This document shows positions 1-8,393 of a stretch of DNA of 64,000 bases, one piece after another. Numbering within the stretch: the first letter of the stretch is position 1; each line of letters starts with the position of its first letter. The translations under genes and the position numbers were made by a program. Origin of the DNA: Carbonatibacter sp965199245 (lineage in GTDB: Bacteria; Pseudomonadota; Alphaproteobacteria; Kiloniellales; Kiloniellaceae); assembly GCA_965199245.1 (NCBI GenBank), contig CBDAQP010000001.1, forward strand, positions 1,054,001 to 1,118,000. The letters are read 5' to 3'. The notes beneath the pieces are model-generated. The model was given only the letters and a program-made list of their open reading frames with translations, had not been told where the DNA came from and did not search any database.

Positions 1-2
1 TC

Positions 3-356
3 CGCTGCATCCGGTGGTGCATGATGCTGGAATACAGGATCGCGGCCCGCATTCTCTTGAACGATATAAAGAAAAAGCACAGAAGGCTGAAATTGTTCTG
101 GGCTGGTTATCGCGGGCCGATCATGGACGCATTGGCCAATCAGGAAAAACTGAAAATCGAGATCGTAAAGCGAGGTGAAGAAAAAGCGTTCAAGCTGCTG
201 CCAAAGCACTGGATTGTTGAGCGATCTTTCGCATGGCTGGAGCCTGCAAGGCGGCTGGCAAAAAATGACGAAAATCTCGACAAAACGCAGGAAGCCATGA
301 TCCGGCTACGCTTCATACAAATCGCAATCAACAGAATTATAAAACTTAATTGTTAG
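3..356 (+). CDS. IS5-family transposase, C-terminal part (cut by window edge)
   Basis: The frame is open from the window edge, so the N-terminal part lies outside. The visible part carries the IS5-group DDE transposase C-terminal signature: a LPKHWIVERSFAWL block followed by ARRLAKN and a run of Ile/Leu ending INRI. The Glu in VERSFAW is expected to be the last catalytic acid of the DDE triad in this family. An internal ATG at 21 gives 111 residues but is probably not the true start. It lies against another transposase fragment (357-503), so this is a mobile-element scar. Whether the copy is intact cannot be judged from here. Confidence 0.75.
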   Translation, partial: RCIRWCMMLEYRIAARILLNDIKKKHRRLKLFWAGYRGPIMDALANQEKLKIEIVKRGEEKAFKLLPKHWIVERSFAWLEPARRLAKNDENLDKTQEAMIRLRFIQIAINRIIKLNC

Positions 357-503
357 ACAGATTCTGAGAGAGGCGTGACCGAAAGATGGATGCTCAACGA
401 CAACAATCACAGGCCACACTCCGCCCTGAATTGGGCAACCCCCAATGAATTCGCATCACTCTGTTCCGGGTTAACCCGGAACAGAGTGGACAAGGTCGCA
501 TGA
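357..503 (+). pseudogene. IS3-family OrfB (integrase core) C-terminal fragment
   Basis: The frame after the stop of the IS5 fragment reads TERWMLNDNNHRPHSALNWATPNEFA and ends at TGA 501-503. The short block HRPHSALNWATP is the typical end of the rve integrase core of IS3-family OrfB proteins. There is no start codon and the catalytic part is missing, so this is a dead tail. It is not obviously part of the IS3-like OrfA/OrfB pair at 44341-45049, which has lost this end of its protein. Confidence 0.65.
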
Positions 504-857
504 ACCTGTCATACGGGAAAAGCTAACTGCTCAATGGCACAGCTTTGGGGAGAACAGCAGTCGGGCTGTCCTGTGGTGTTTCCGTGTCACAGATTCAGCA
601 CAGGGGCGGAAAACTTTCAAGAAAAAACGGGTTTGACACCCTCCCGGGTGCTTCTATGGCGTCCCCTGCCCTGTGGCACGCCCGAGCAGTTTGTTGAGTT
701 GATCGACAGCAAACCTGAACTTTTCAGGGGAAAAGGTCTCGACCACCTTATGTCTCGTCGGAAAAGACACTGAGTTTTTCTCCCGTTGCATACTTGAGAT
801 TGAATTGATCTACCTGTAGAAGACAACCATTTGCTTTTCTTGTACTGGCTTAAGAGC
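504..857. other. Non-coding stretch between transposase debris and rho
   Basis: Short open frames exist on both strands (for example 534-773 on +), but none shows a recognisable domain, a good ribosome-binding site or a family-like sequence. I regard the stretch as decayed mobile-element or intergenic DNA. It separates transposase tails from the 3' end of rho. Confidence 0.4.
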
Positions 858-875
858 TGGACACCCTTATTAACC
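858..875. repeat. Solo terminal inverted repeat of the local IS5/MITE family
   Basis: TGGACACCC-T-TATTAACC matches the 5' terminus of the IS5-family element at 48265 and of the MITE at 37459 with one mismatch. The similarity continues for about 20 bases (a CTGGCG...ATGAGCGATTT stretch) up to the rho stop codon. No partner end is visible nearby, so it is a solo end left by deletion. Confidence 0.6.
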
Positions 876-891
876 TGGCGTAATGAGCGAT

Positions 892-2148
892 TTATTGATT
901 CATCGTGTCAAAAAAGCCACTGTTGTTTTTTGTATTTTTGAGCTTGTCAAGCAAAAAATCAACAGAATCATTCACACCCATTGGCATAAGAATGCGACGT
1001 AGAACCCACATTTTTGACAGTGTACTCTTTTCGACCAAAAGTTCTTCTTTACGTGTGCCTGATTTTCCAATGTCGATCGCGGGGAAGGTTCTTTTGTCTG
1101 CAAGTTTGCGATCAAGGACAATTTCCGCGTTCCCCGTACCTTTGAATTCTTCAAATATCACTTCATCCATACGGCTTCCCGTATCAATTAGGGAAGTTGA
1201 AATAATAGTGAGACTGCCACCTTCCTCAACATTGCGCGCTGCTCCAAAAAAGCGTTTGGGACGTTGTAGGGCATTGGCATCGACTCCCCCTGTAAGAACC
1301 TTTCCTGAACTGGGAACAACAGTGTTATAGGCACGGGCTAAACGGGTGATGGAATCGAGAAGAATTACCACATCTTTTTTATGTTCAACAAGGCGTTTTG
1401 CCTTGTCCAGAACCATCTCTGTTACCTGCACGTGACGGTGAGCGGGTTCGTCAAAGGTTGAACTGACGACTTCGCCCTTGACCGAGCGCGCCATGTCAGT
1501 GACTTCTTCAGGACGTTCATCAATCAAGAGGACAATCAGGAAAACTTCGGGATGGTTGCTATTGATGGCATGGGCAATATTCTGCATTAGCACAGTTTTG
1601 CCAGTGCGTGGTGGTGCCACAATTAAGGCCCGTTGTCCTTTTCCTAAGGGTGCAACAAGATCAATGATACGGGTGGTACGATCTTTTTTTGAACCATCGC
1701 CTAATTCCAGATTCAATTTTTCATCCGGGTAAAGTGGTGTCAGATTGTCGAAATTGATTCGGTGGCGTGAATGTTCCGGTGCATCAAAGTTAATTGAACG
1801 GACATTTAAAAGCGAAAAATACCTTTCCCCCTCGCGTGGGGCACGAATCTGGCCCTCAACTGTGTCGCCTGTGCGGAGACCAAAACGACGCACTTGCGTG
1901 GGGTTAATATAGATGTCATCTGGCCCGGGCAGATAATTTGACTCCGGCGCGCGGAGAAAACCAAAACCATCCTGGAGTATTTCCAAAACACCTGATCCAT
2001 AGATTGGAACTTCGTTTTCTGCCATCTGTTTGAGAATAGCAAACATCATGTCTTGTTTGCGGAGGCTGTTGGCGTTTTCAATGGCGAGTTCTTCAGCCAG
2101 TGTAAGCAGTTCAGACGGGCTTTTTTCTTTAAGATCCTGGAGATTCAT
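892..2148 (-). CDS. rho: Transcription termination factor Rho
   Basis: This is the hexameric RNA-dependent ATPase that terminates transcription, full length at 418 residues. Visible blocks are the N-terminal Rho helix bundle, the RNA-binding cold-shock core with GFGFLR near residues 61-66, Walker A APPRTGKT near 178-185, Walker B VVILLDSITRLARAYN near 260-275, and a C-terminal DFLLDKLKNTKNN...FFDTMNQ tail of alphaproteobacterial type. The ATG start has a long leader (2149 to about 2335), as is usual for rho, which is often autoregulated by attenuation. A solo IS end lies only 17-34 bp beyond the stop codon, so no native terminator is left there. Confidence 0.97.
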   Translation of the reverse strand: MNLQDLKEKSPSELLTLAEELAIENANSLRKQDMMFAILKQMAENEVPIYGSGVLEILQDGFGFLRAPESNYLPGPDDIYINPTQVRRFGLRTGDTVEGQIRAPREGERYFSLLNVRSINFDAPEHSRHRINFDNLTPLYPDEKLNLELGDGSKKDRTTRIIDLVAPLGKGQRALIVAPPRTGKTVLMQNIAHAINSNHPEVFLIVLLIDERPEEVTDMARSVKGEVVSSTFDEPAHRHVQVTEMVLDKAKRLVEHKKDVVILLDSITRLARAYNTVVPSSGKVLTGGVDANALQRPKRFFGAARNVEEGGSLTIISTSLIDTGSRMDEVIFEEFKGTGNAEIVLDRKLADKRTFPAIDIGKSGTRKEELLVEKSTLSKMWVLRRILMPMGVNDSVDFLLDKLKNTKNNSGFFDTMNQ

Positions 2149-2334
2149 AGCTGTTTCTGTGCTGTTTCTTGTTCGCGTTTCTGGATTTAGAGGACTCTGT
2201 CACTAAAGTTCGAAAACTTTCCTACAGGAAAAAGGAAAAGTTCAATCAGAGAAAAATTTTCCAGAGAAGGGATGGGTAAAAAAGATGGGGACGGATTTTT
2301 GACTCTTTTTCTTGAAAACCGTCCCAGTGCGGCG

Positions 2335-2363
2335 GGGATACAGGACAGTCCCTGTAGGGTCAA
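2335..2363 (-). promoter_or_regulatory. Possible rho promoter
   Basis: On the minus strand TTGACC (2363-2358) is followed after 17 bp by TATCCC (2340-2335). The -35 and the spacing are good and the -10 is weak. It lies just downstream of hemJ and about 190 bp ahead of the rho start codon. It is the best candidate I see for separate transcription of rho. Confidence 0.25.
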
Positions 2364-2381
2364 GCAAAAGATTACATTTTT

Positions 2382-2840
2382 TTAAAAAGGTTTTACAACC
2401 ACCATAATCACAATAACAATCATCAGAAAAGTTGGTACTTCGTTAAATATCCTGAAAAACTTTTCAGAATGTTTGTTTTGATCTTTTTTAAAACCTTTAA
2501 GGATATTGCCGCAATAGCCATGACAAAAGGTCATCAGGACAACGGCTAATAGTTTGGTATGAAACCAGCCACCATCTTGCCAGGCTTGAAGGATAATGAC
2601 CAAGGGAATCCCTGTGAACCATGTGACGTGCATGGCTGGTCCCATGATAAAGCGGAAAAGTTTTCTTTCCATTGTTTTGAAAAGTTCCGAACGTTCCGAC
2701 CTTATGGGAACGGAGGCATGATAGACAAAGAGACGGGGAAGATAGAGTAGACCTGCCATCCATGAGATTACAGCGACGATGTGAATAACCTTAATCCAGG
2801 AATAGGCGGGGGCAAGGAACTCGGACAAACTGTCAATCAT
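2382..2840 (-). CDS. hemJ: HemJ-type protoporphyrinogen IX oxidase
   Basis: A 152-residue integral membrane protein of the HemJ (UPF0093) family, which oxidises protoporphyrinogen IX to protoporphyrin IX in many alphaproteobacteria. Four hydrophobic segments are visible: around residues 15-37 with the conserved WIKVIHIVAVISWMAGLLYLP, 65-85, 92-112 and 133-150. The His in KVIHI and the RLF motif are typical of the family. It lies 31 bp downstream of hemE on the same strand, so the two heme genes are probably co-transcribed. Length matches the family norm. Confidence 0.92.
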   Translation of the reverse strand: MIDSLSEFLAPAYSWIKVIHIVAVISWMAGLLYLPRLFVYHASVPIRSERSELFKTMERKLFRFIMGPAMHVTWFTGIPLVIILQAWQDGGWFHTKLLAVVLMTFCHGYCGNILKGFKKDQNKHSEKFFRIFNEVPTFLMIVIVIMVVVKPF

Positions 2841-2871
2841 GAACCGGTGGCTTTCAATGATGAGGGGGAGA

Positions 2872-3906
2872 TCAAGCTGTCACTCTGTGAATTCGCTCTA
2901 TTAACTGTGCGACATGTTCGGGAGGGGTTTGTGGAACAATCCCGTGTCCAAGGTTAAAAATAAAAGGCCCGTTTGAAAGGTGGTTAAGAATACGATCAAC
3001 TTCCTGATCAAGAGTCTGTCCGCCGGCAACGAGGACAAGGGGATCAAGGTTGCCTTGAATAGTAACATTTTTTTGAAGTTCGCTGCAGGCCCATGACAGG
3101 GGAACTGTTGTATCAAGACTTAAGGCATCTGCGCCTGAGTGTTGGGCAAAGATTTTATAGGCTGATCCCACCATGCGTGGGAAAAGAATAACAGGAATAT
3201 CCGGGTGAACCTTTTTGATAGCCTTGATAATGTCTTTGCAAGGATTTAAACACCATTTTTTCAAGTATTCTTCTGGCCAGACTCCGGCCCATGAGTCAAA
3301 AATTTGTACTGTTTCTGCGCCCCGGTTGATCTGTTCAATGAGATAGTCTGCAGTTGCTATGGTGACTAGATCAATAAGCTTTTTGAACGATTCTTCGTTT
3401 GAAAAGGCCCATGTTTTTGATTGTGTGTAGTCTTTTGATGATCCGCCTTCGATCATGTAGCTCACGACTGTCCAGGGTGCGCCTGCAAATCCGATCAGTG
3501 TTGTTTCCTGTGGCAACCTTTCCTTGAGTCGTTCAATAGTTTCGTAGACAGGTTCAAGATGACTGTGAAAGTTTTCTGTGTTGAGTTTCCTGATATCATC
3601 TGCTTTTTGCAGCCGGTCAAGTTTCGGTCCCTGACCTTCCTCGAACCAGACTTTTTGTCCCAGGGCATGGGGTACAACCAAAATGTCACTAAAGAGAATT
3701 GAGGCATCAAAGCCAAAGCGGTGAATAGGCTGGAGGGTGACTTCCGTGGCGAGTTCAGGGTTATAACACAGTTCGAGAAACCCTTTGGCTTTTTGTCTGG
3801 TTGCTCGATATTCCGGCAGATATCGTCCGGCCTGTCTCATAAGCCAGATGGGCGGACGCTTTGTCTTTTCGCCTCTCAGGGCTTTGATCATGAGTTTGTC
3901 TGTCAT
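2872..3906 (-). CDS. hemE: Uroporphyrinogen decarboxylase
   Basis: This cytoplasmic enzyme decarboxylates the four acetate side chains of uroporphyrinogen III to give coproporphyrinogen III. The 344 residues match the family length. The N-terminal signature PPIWLMRQAGRYLPEYR (about residues 18-34) holds the conserved substrate-binding arginines. The FSDILVVPHALG block carries the essential Asp, and the C-terminal NLGHGIVPQTPPEHV motif is present. The ATG at 3906 opens a hemE-hemJ operon reading away from the putative replication origin that lies immediately upstream. Confidence 0.97.
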   Translation of the reverse strand: MTDKLMIKALRGEKTKRPPIWLMRQAGRYLPEYRATRQKAKGFLELCYNPELATEVTLQPIHRFGFDASILFSDILVVPHALGQKVWFEEGQGPKLDRLQKADDIRKLNTENFHSHLEPVYETIERLKERLPQETTLIGFAGAPWTVVSYMIEGGSSKDYTQSKTWAFSNEESFKKLIDLVTIATADYLIEQINRGAETVQIFDSWAGVWPEEYLKKWCLNPCKDIIKAIKKVHPDIPVILFPRMVGSAYKIFAQHSGADALSLDTTVPLSWACSELQKNVTIQGNLDPLVLVAGGQTLDQEVDRILNHLSNGPFIFNLGHGIVPQTPPEHVAQLIERIHRVTA

Positions 3907-4443
3907 GATTTTAGTCTGCCTTGTTTCGTTGATCCTCTAGCCTTTTGTATGGTGATTTTTCTTTGTTATGTCAAACTTCTCAAGCTTTATTCTTTTTTGT
4001 TTTTAGGTTTTTGTTGATGTTGTTCCTGTGAGTGATGGGGGATAAATTTTTTGTCTCTTTTTGTTCCTTCTCATGCCTTGGGGGTTCCTTTTTTGTTTTC
4101 TCTTTGTGGGCTTTTTTGTGGGGCTTTTGTGGATTTTTGTGAAAAGGGTTTTCTATCGGTTTGATTTTTTGCTTTTTGTCCCTGTGAACTGTTTGAAAAA
4201 TGACTTGTGTGAAAAGGGCAAGCTGGCTCTTGTGTCAGATGTCTTGATCCTTTGCCTGTGTTTTTTGTATCCTTGTCGTTTCTTTTTAAAGCGTGGGGAA
4301 AAAATTGGGGACAGCTTGGGCGTAAACGTGGATGAAAAAACTGTCTCCGGGACAGAGTGGTTGTTATGGACAGATTGTTATCGATTCTTTCAGGTTTTTA
4401 TCCACAGTTTTTTGTTTCCTGTCGTTTTTTATGAGGCCTTGTC
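3907..4443. other. oriC: Putative chromosomal replication origin (oriC)
   Basis: A 537-bp, strongly T-rich non-coding gap between divergently oriented hemE and ppsR. In Caulobacter and Rickettsia the origin lies between hemE and the RP001-type gene, which I take to be the same DUF299 family as ppsR. Seen here: one perfect DnaA box (4398-4406), a one-mismatch box TTATGGACA (4364-4372), degenerate boxes TGTGGATTT (4129-4137) and CGTGGATGA (4327-4335), TGTGG/TGTGA repeats at 4105, 4117, 4128 and 4138 spaced 10-12 bp apart, and a direct repeat TGTGAAAAGGG (4138-4148, 4208-4218). Genes on both sides read outward, as expected at an origin. Two plus-strand ORFs here (from 3721 and 4061) are low-complexity Phe/Leu-rich artefacts. 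Confidence 0.7.
4398..4406 (+). promoter_or_regulatory. DnaA box, perfect consensus
   Basis: TTATCCACA matches the DnaA consensus at all nine positions. It lies 38 bp ahead of the ppsR start codon, at the ppsR edge of the hemE-ppsR gap. The position suits both initiation of replication and a DnaA effect on ppsR transcription. Confidence 0.7.
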
Positions 4444-5280
4444 GTGACCAAAACGCATCTGCATCTTGTTTCTGATTCGACAGGTGAAACAATCCATGCG
4501 CTCAGTCGGGCCTGTGTGGTACAGTTTGATGGATTGAATGCTGTTGAACAGGTGTGGTCACTGATTAGAACGCGCACCCAGATGGATAGAGTTCTGGACG
4601 GATTACGTGAAAATCCAGGGCCTGTTCTCTTTACAATGGTAGATCGCGATTTGAGGGATATTCTCATCCAGGCCTGTCGGCGTTATCAGGTGCCTTCAAT
4701 CCCTGTCCTCGATCCCGTTATTCATACCTTGGCAAGCTATTATAATATTGAAATTTCTGGAAAACCCGGTCTTCAACACGCTCTTGATAGCGAGTATTTC
4801 AATCGGATTGAGGCGATGAACTACACGCTGAACCATGATGACGGCCAACTTCCACAAAATCTCAACGCCGCAGATCTTGTGCTTGTTGGTGTCTCACGCA
4901 CCTCTAAAACGCCAACTTCTGTTTATCTGGCGAATAAGGGGTTCAAAACGGCGAATATTCCCGTTGTTTCGGGATGTCCTTTGCCCGATAATCTTTTTCA
5001 TCTCACCCGCCCTCTTGTGGTTGGTCTCACCCGTGATCCCCAGTCCCTTGTCCTGGTGCGTAAAAGCCGCTTGCGATTCATGATGAAGGAACAGGATGAA
5101 ACCACAGCCTATGTTGATCCTGACCTCGTCACCGCAGAAGTCAGGATGGCGCGCAAGCTCTGCCATCGCCATCACTGGCCACTGATTGATGTCACCCGTC
5201 GTTCGATTGAAGAAACAGCGGCAACCATTATCAACTATCACCATCATCATCTTGAGCAAAGACAAGGAGACGACCAATGA
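4444..5280 (+). CDS. ppsR: Pyruvate,phosphate dikinase / PEP synthetase regulatory kinase-phosphorylase (DUF299)
   Basis: A bifunctional regulator of this family uses ADP to phosphorylate, and phosphate to dephosphorylate, a threonine in PPDK or PEP synthetase, tuning gluconeogenic PEP supply. The 278 residues match the family. The N-terminal HLHLVSDSTGET block and the P-loop-like GVSRTSKTPTS (residues 149-159) are diagnostic, followed by GLTRDP and the IDVTRRSIEETAA block. The start is GTG at 4444. The stop overlaps the aroE start in ATGA. In many alphaproteobacteria maf lies between this gene and aroE; here it does not. Confidence 0.93.
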   Translation: MTKTHLHLVSDSTGETIHALSRACVVQFDGLNAVEQVWSLIRTRTQMDRVLDGLRENPGPVLFTMVDRDLRDILIQACRRYQVPSIPVLDPVIHTLASYYNIEISGKPGLQHALDSEYFNRIEAMNYTLNHDDGQLPQNLNAADLVLVGVSRTSKTPTSVYLANKGFKTANIPVVSGCPLPDNLFHLTRPLVVGLTRDPQSLVLVRKSRLRFMMKEQDETTAYVDPDLVTAEVRMARKLCHRHHWPLIDVTRRSIEETAATIINYHHHHLEQRQGDDQ

Positions 5281-6137
5281 AACAGGAAAGAGTCTTCTCC
5301 AGCGGGCAAACACTCTTTTCAGGTGTGCTGGGGTTTCCGGTGTCTCATTCGAAATCACCGCGTCTGCACAGCTATTGGTTACAGTGTTATGGCATTGATG
5401 GGGCTTACCTTCCCCTTTGTGTGGCTCCAGACGATCTGGAAAGGGCTGTTCGCGGACTTGTCGCCGTCGGGTTTAGGGGGGCCAATGTGACACTTCCGCA
5501 TAAAGAAAAGGTCATGGCCTTTTGTGATGGTCTTGATCCCCTCGCTGTGCGGATGGGTGCAGTGAATACGCTGGTTTTTCAGGAGGGAAAAATTTACGGA
5601 CGCAACAGCGATGGCTTTGGCTTTATTGAAAACATTCGTCAAAGTGTTTCTTTCGACCTTCAGGGCAAACGGGCAGCTGTTCTGGGGGCGGGGGGAGCGG
5701 CCCGCGCGGTTCTTGTCGCCCTTCAAGACGCAGGAGTAACAGAGATCACAGTGGTTAATCGCACGGAGGAACGCGCCCGAAAACTGGCAGAGGATACCAA
5801 AACAAACGGCTGTACCCTCTCTGTTCTCTCCTGGGCCAATCGAAGCCGGATGATGATAGATTGTGATTTGTTAGTCAATACGACCTCATTGGGGATGACG
5901 GGACAGCCGCCCCTTGATCTGGATTTTTCCCATTTGTCCCCACAAACGGTGGTCAATGATCTGGTTTACGCGCCGTTGATAACGCCGTTTCTGGCACAGG
6001 CCCGTGCACGCGGGGCGCGGATTGTTGACGGGCTGGGGATGTTATTGCATCAGGCTCGGCCCGGTTTTGAAGCCTGGTTTGGACACCCGCCAGCGGTCAC
6101 CGAAGATATCAGGCAGGTTGTGATGGGAAGCGGATAG
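5277..6137 (+). CDS. aroE: Shikimate dehydrogenase (NADP+)
   Basis: Reduces 3-dehydroshikimate to shikimate in the aromatic amino acid pathway. It has 286 residues. The substrate-binding loop GFPVSHSKSPRLH (19-31), NVTLPHKE with the catalytic Lys at about 76, NSDGFGF near 110-116 with the catalytic Asp at about 112, the nucleotide-binding GAGGAARAVL and the NRTEERA cofactor-selectivity loop are all visible. The start ATG overlaps the ppsR stop by 4 bp and the stop overlaps the coaE GTG by one base, so translation is probably coupled along the operon. Confidence 0.96.
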   Translation: MKQERVFSSGQTLFSGVLGFPVSHSKSPRLHSYWLQCYGIDGAYLPLCVAPDDLERAVRGLVAVGFRGANVTLPHKEKVMAFCDGLDPLAVRMGAVNTLVFQEGKIYGRNSDGFGFIENIRQSVSFDLQGKRAAVLGAGGAARAVLVALQDAGVTEITVVNRTEERARKLAEDTKTNGCTLSVLSWANRSRMMIDCDLLVNTTSLGMTGQPPLDLDFSHLSPQTVVNDLVYAPLITPFLAQARARGARIVDGLGMLLHQARPGFEAWFGHPPAVTEDIRQVVMGSG

Positions 6138-6745
6138 TGTTTGTTTTGGGGGTAACAGGGTCTCTCGCTGTCGGTAAGTCCACAGTGGCCCGGCTTTTGC
6201 GCCAAAGTGCTGTTCCGGTTCATGATGCCGATGCGACAGTGCATCGGCTTTTATCGGGGGCGGCTGTTCCGGGCGTTGTGCGGGCCTTTGGGCCGGATCT
6301 TGTCGATGAAACAGGGGTGGTGGACAGGGCGGCATTGGCTCGCGTCGTTTTTTCAGATATGGAGGCGTTGACGCGACTGGAATCAATCCTTCACCCCCTG
6401 GTCAGGCAGGATCGGGCGCGATTTTTGAAACGCTTTGCCCGTGTGCGTGTTGTTGCCCTGGATATTCCCCTGCTTTATGAGCGGGGGCTTGAAGAACAGT
6501 GTGATGCCATTCTTGTTGTTCATGCCCCGCCTTTTCTACAAAAACAACGGGCCTTGCGTCGTCCGGGAATGACGGTTGAGTGTTTTGACAGCCTGTTGGC
6601 CCGCCAAATGCCACAGCGTGAAAAATTGCGCCGGGCGCAGTGGGTGGTGCAGACAGGGCTGGGTTTACGCAAAACAAGAACGGCACTGGAAAGATTTTTG
6701 CACAGTTTAAACGCTCGTGATGATTCACAGGGAGGAGATCAATGA
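6137..6745 (+). CDS. coaE: Dephospho-CoA kinase
   Basis: Final step of coenzyme A synthesis: ATP-dependent phosphorylation of the ribose 3'-OH of dephospho-CoA. It has 202 residues with the P-loop GSLAVGKST at 8-16, the HDADATVHRLL block and VVALDIPLLYERGLE. The start is GTG at 6137, overlapping the aroE stop. The P-loop variant SLAVGKS differs slightly from the common SIGMGKS but keeps the key Gly, Lys and Ser. The 3' end overlaps dnaQ in ATGA. Confidence 0.95.
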   Translation: MFVLGVTGSLAVGKSTVARLLRQSAVPVHDADATVHRLLSGAAVPGVVRAFGPDLVDETGVVDRAALARVVFSDMEALTRLESILHPLVRQDRARFLKRFARVRVVALDIPLLYERGLEEQCDAILVVHAPPFLQKQRALRRPGMTVECFDSLLARQMPQREKLRRAQWVVQTGLGLRKTRTALERFLHSLNARDDSQGGDQ

Positions 6746-7446
6746 GAGAAATCATTCTCGATACCGAGACAACAGGTTTCAAACCCGAAGAAGGTCACAG
6801 GATTGTTGAAATTGGATGTTTGGAGATCATCCAAAATATTCCAACGGGACAAAATCTTCAGCTCTATCTCAATCCAGAACGTGATATGCCAGAGGCGGCC
6901 TTTAAAGTACATGGATTGGGCGATGATTTTCTGGCGAATAAACCTGTTTTCGCCTCCGTTGTTGATGACTTTCTGTCCTTTATCGGTGATGATCCCCTTG
7001 TCATTCACAATGCTGGATTTGATCTGAAATTTCTCAACGCCGAACTGGTGCGGGCGGGACGTGCACAACTGGGCAATAAGGCGATTGATACTGTGCTCAT
7101 TGCCCGTGAGCTTTTCCCCGGTGCACCTGCGAACCTTGATGCACTCTGTCGTCGTTTCGGCATCGATAATTCTGCACGTAGCTATCACGGGGCCTTGCTC
7201 GATTGCGAGTTATTGGCAGAGGTTTATCTCGAACTGCGCGGTGGTCGTCAGCGGGGCCTTGCTCTGACATCACAGCACTTTTCACCCGGACAGGAAAAAG
7301 ACACGGGGCCGGAGCAAAAATCTGGCCCGGCAGGGGGGGCGCGTCCTGCCCGGGTTTTTGAATTGTCCGCGCAGGAACAACAGGCCCATGCACAGATGCT
7401 GTCCAAACTCACCAATCCGATCTGGATGGCCGGTGGGGAACAGTGA
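6742..7446 (+). CDS. dnaQ: DNA polymerase III epsilon subunit (3'-5' proofreading exonuclease)
   Basis: The proofreading subunit of the replicative polymerase, of the DEDDh family. Catalytic residues are visible at D7 and E9 (LDTETTG), D94 (NAGFD), H149 and D154 (SYHGALLD). It has 234 residues. The C-terminal part after residue 170 is a Gln/Pro/Gly-rich linker ending in an LTNPIW motif, where the family contacts the alpha subunit. It is the last gene of the ppsR-aroE-coaE-dnaQ run. secB, a frequent neighbour on this side in alphaproteobacteria, is absent. Confidence 0.95.
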   Translation: MREIILDTETTGFKPEEGHRIVEIGCLEIIQNIPTGQNLQLYLNPERDMPEAAFKVHGLGDDFLANKPVFASVVDDFLSFIGDDPLVIHNAGFDLKFLNAELVRAGRAQLGNKAIDTVLIARELFPGAPANLDALCRRFGIDNSARSYHGALLDCELLAEVYLELRGGRQRGLALTSQHFSPGQEKDTGPEQKSGPAGGARPARVFELSAQEQQAHAQMLSKLTNPIWMAGGEQ

Positions 7447-8393
7447 TGCCTGTTCAGGAAAAAATCCTGATTATCAAGCTCTCTGCCTTTGGCGATTTTA
7501 TTTTGTCTTTGCGCTCTTTTCAGGCAATCAGGGCGCATCATCCCCGCGCCCACCTGTCGCTGTTGACCAGGGCACCTTTTGTGACATTGGCCCGGCACAG
7601 CGGGCTTTTCGATAGTATTCAGACCGATGAAAGCCCCCGTGGCCTTCAGATCAGAACATGGGTTCGCCTGTGGCGGTGGTTGATCACAAACCGTTTTGAT
7701 CGCGTCTATGATCTCCAGCGTAATGACCGCAGTGCCTGTTATTTCTATCTCTCCCGTCTGTGCTGTAGCCCGCGCACGGAATGGGTGGGCAAGGTCAGGG
7801 GCTGTTCGCACCGCCAGATTATTCCGGCGGGGACGGTGAGCCTCGTGACAACGCGCGAAGACCAGCAACTGGCCCTTGTTGGGATTAAGAATAATCCCCA
7901 GCCGGATATGTCCTTTATTCGGGCTGACATATCGGCCTTTCAGCTCCCTGAGCGTTTTGCTGTTTTCGTCCCCGGGGGATCTGCGCATCGTCCAGATAAA
8001 CGCTGGCCCGTCGCACAGTTTATCGAACTGGCCCAACAAATCAGCCACAAGATGGCGGTTGTCGTTTTGGGAACAGCAGCTGAACAGCAGGTCTGTTCAA
8101 GCATTGCGGCGGCTTGTGCGGGGGTTATTAACCTTTGTGGGCAGACATCACCTGAACAGATTGCGGTTTTGGGGCGGTCTGCCTGTTTTGCGGTGGGCAA
8201 TGACACAGGCCCGATGCACATGCTCTCCACAAATGGCTGTGCGGTGCTTGTACTTTACTCCAGGGCGTCAAATCCTCAAAAGATTCGCCCACTCGGCCCT
8301 TGTGTCAATGCTCATCAGGTTGATGATCTTTCTGCCTTGGGCGTGCAGGAGGTTTTGAACAAGATTCCTTTTCCTGTGCAAGACGCGCCCTGA
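7446..8393 (+). CDS. Glycosyltransferase family 9 (heptosyltransferase-like)
   Basis: A GT9-family enzyme of the ADP-heptose:LPS heptosyltransferase group, expected to transfer a sugar to the LPS core at the inner membrane. The N-terminal ILIIKLSAFGDFILSL block is the family signature, and the C-terminal half has PGGSAHRPDKRWPVAQFIELA and VGNDTGPMHMLS, the nucleotide-sugar binding region. It has 315 residues from ATG 7446 (GTG at 7443 is directly adjacent). The start touches the dnaQ stop. The last 89 bp overlap the convergent glycosyltransferase gene at 8305. The exact donor and acceptor sugars cannot be read from sequence. Confidence 0.85.
   Translation: MPVQEKILIIKLSAFGDFILSLRSFQAIRAHHPRAHLSLLTRAPFVTLARHSGLFDSIQTDESPRGLQIRTWVRLWRWLITNRFDRVYDLQRNDRSACYFYLSRLCCSPRTEWVGKVRGCSHRQIIPAGTVSLVTTREDQQLALVGIKNNPQPDMSFIRADISAFQLPERFAVFVPGGSAHRPDKRWPVAQFIELAQQISHKMAVVVLGTAAEQQVCSSIAAACAGVINLCGQTSPEQIAVLGRSACFAVGNDTGPMHMLSTNGCAVLVLYSRASNPQKIRPLGPCVNAHQVDDLSALGVQEVLNKIPFPVQDAP

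Noticed and set aside
534..826. Small ORFs on both strands upstream of the rho end
   Set aside because: No recognised domain, and they lie in IS debris with a mixed composition.
3721..4447. Plus-strand ORFs of 98 and 128 residues, Phe/Leu-rich, across hemE and the gap
   Set aside because: One is antisense to hemE and the other follows the T-rich composition of the putative origin. No family or ribosome-binding site was seen.
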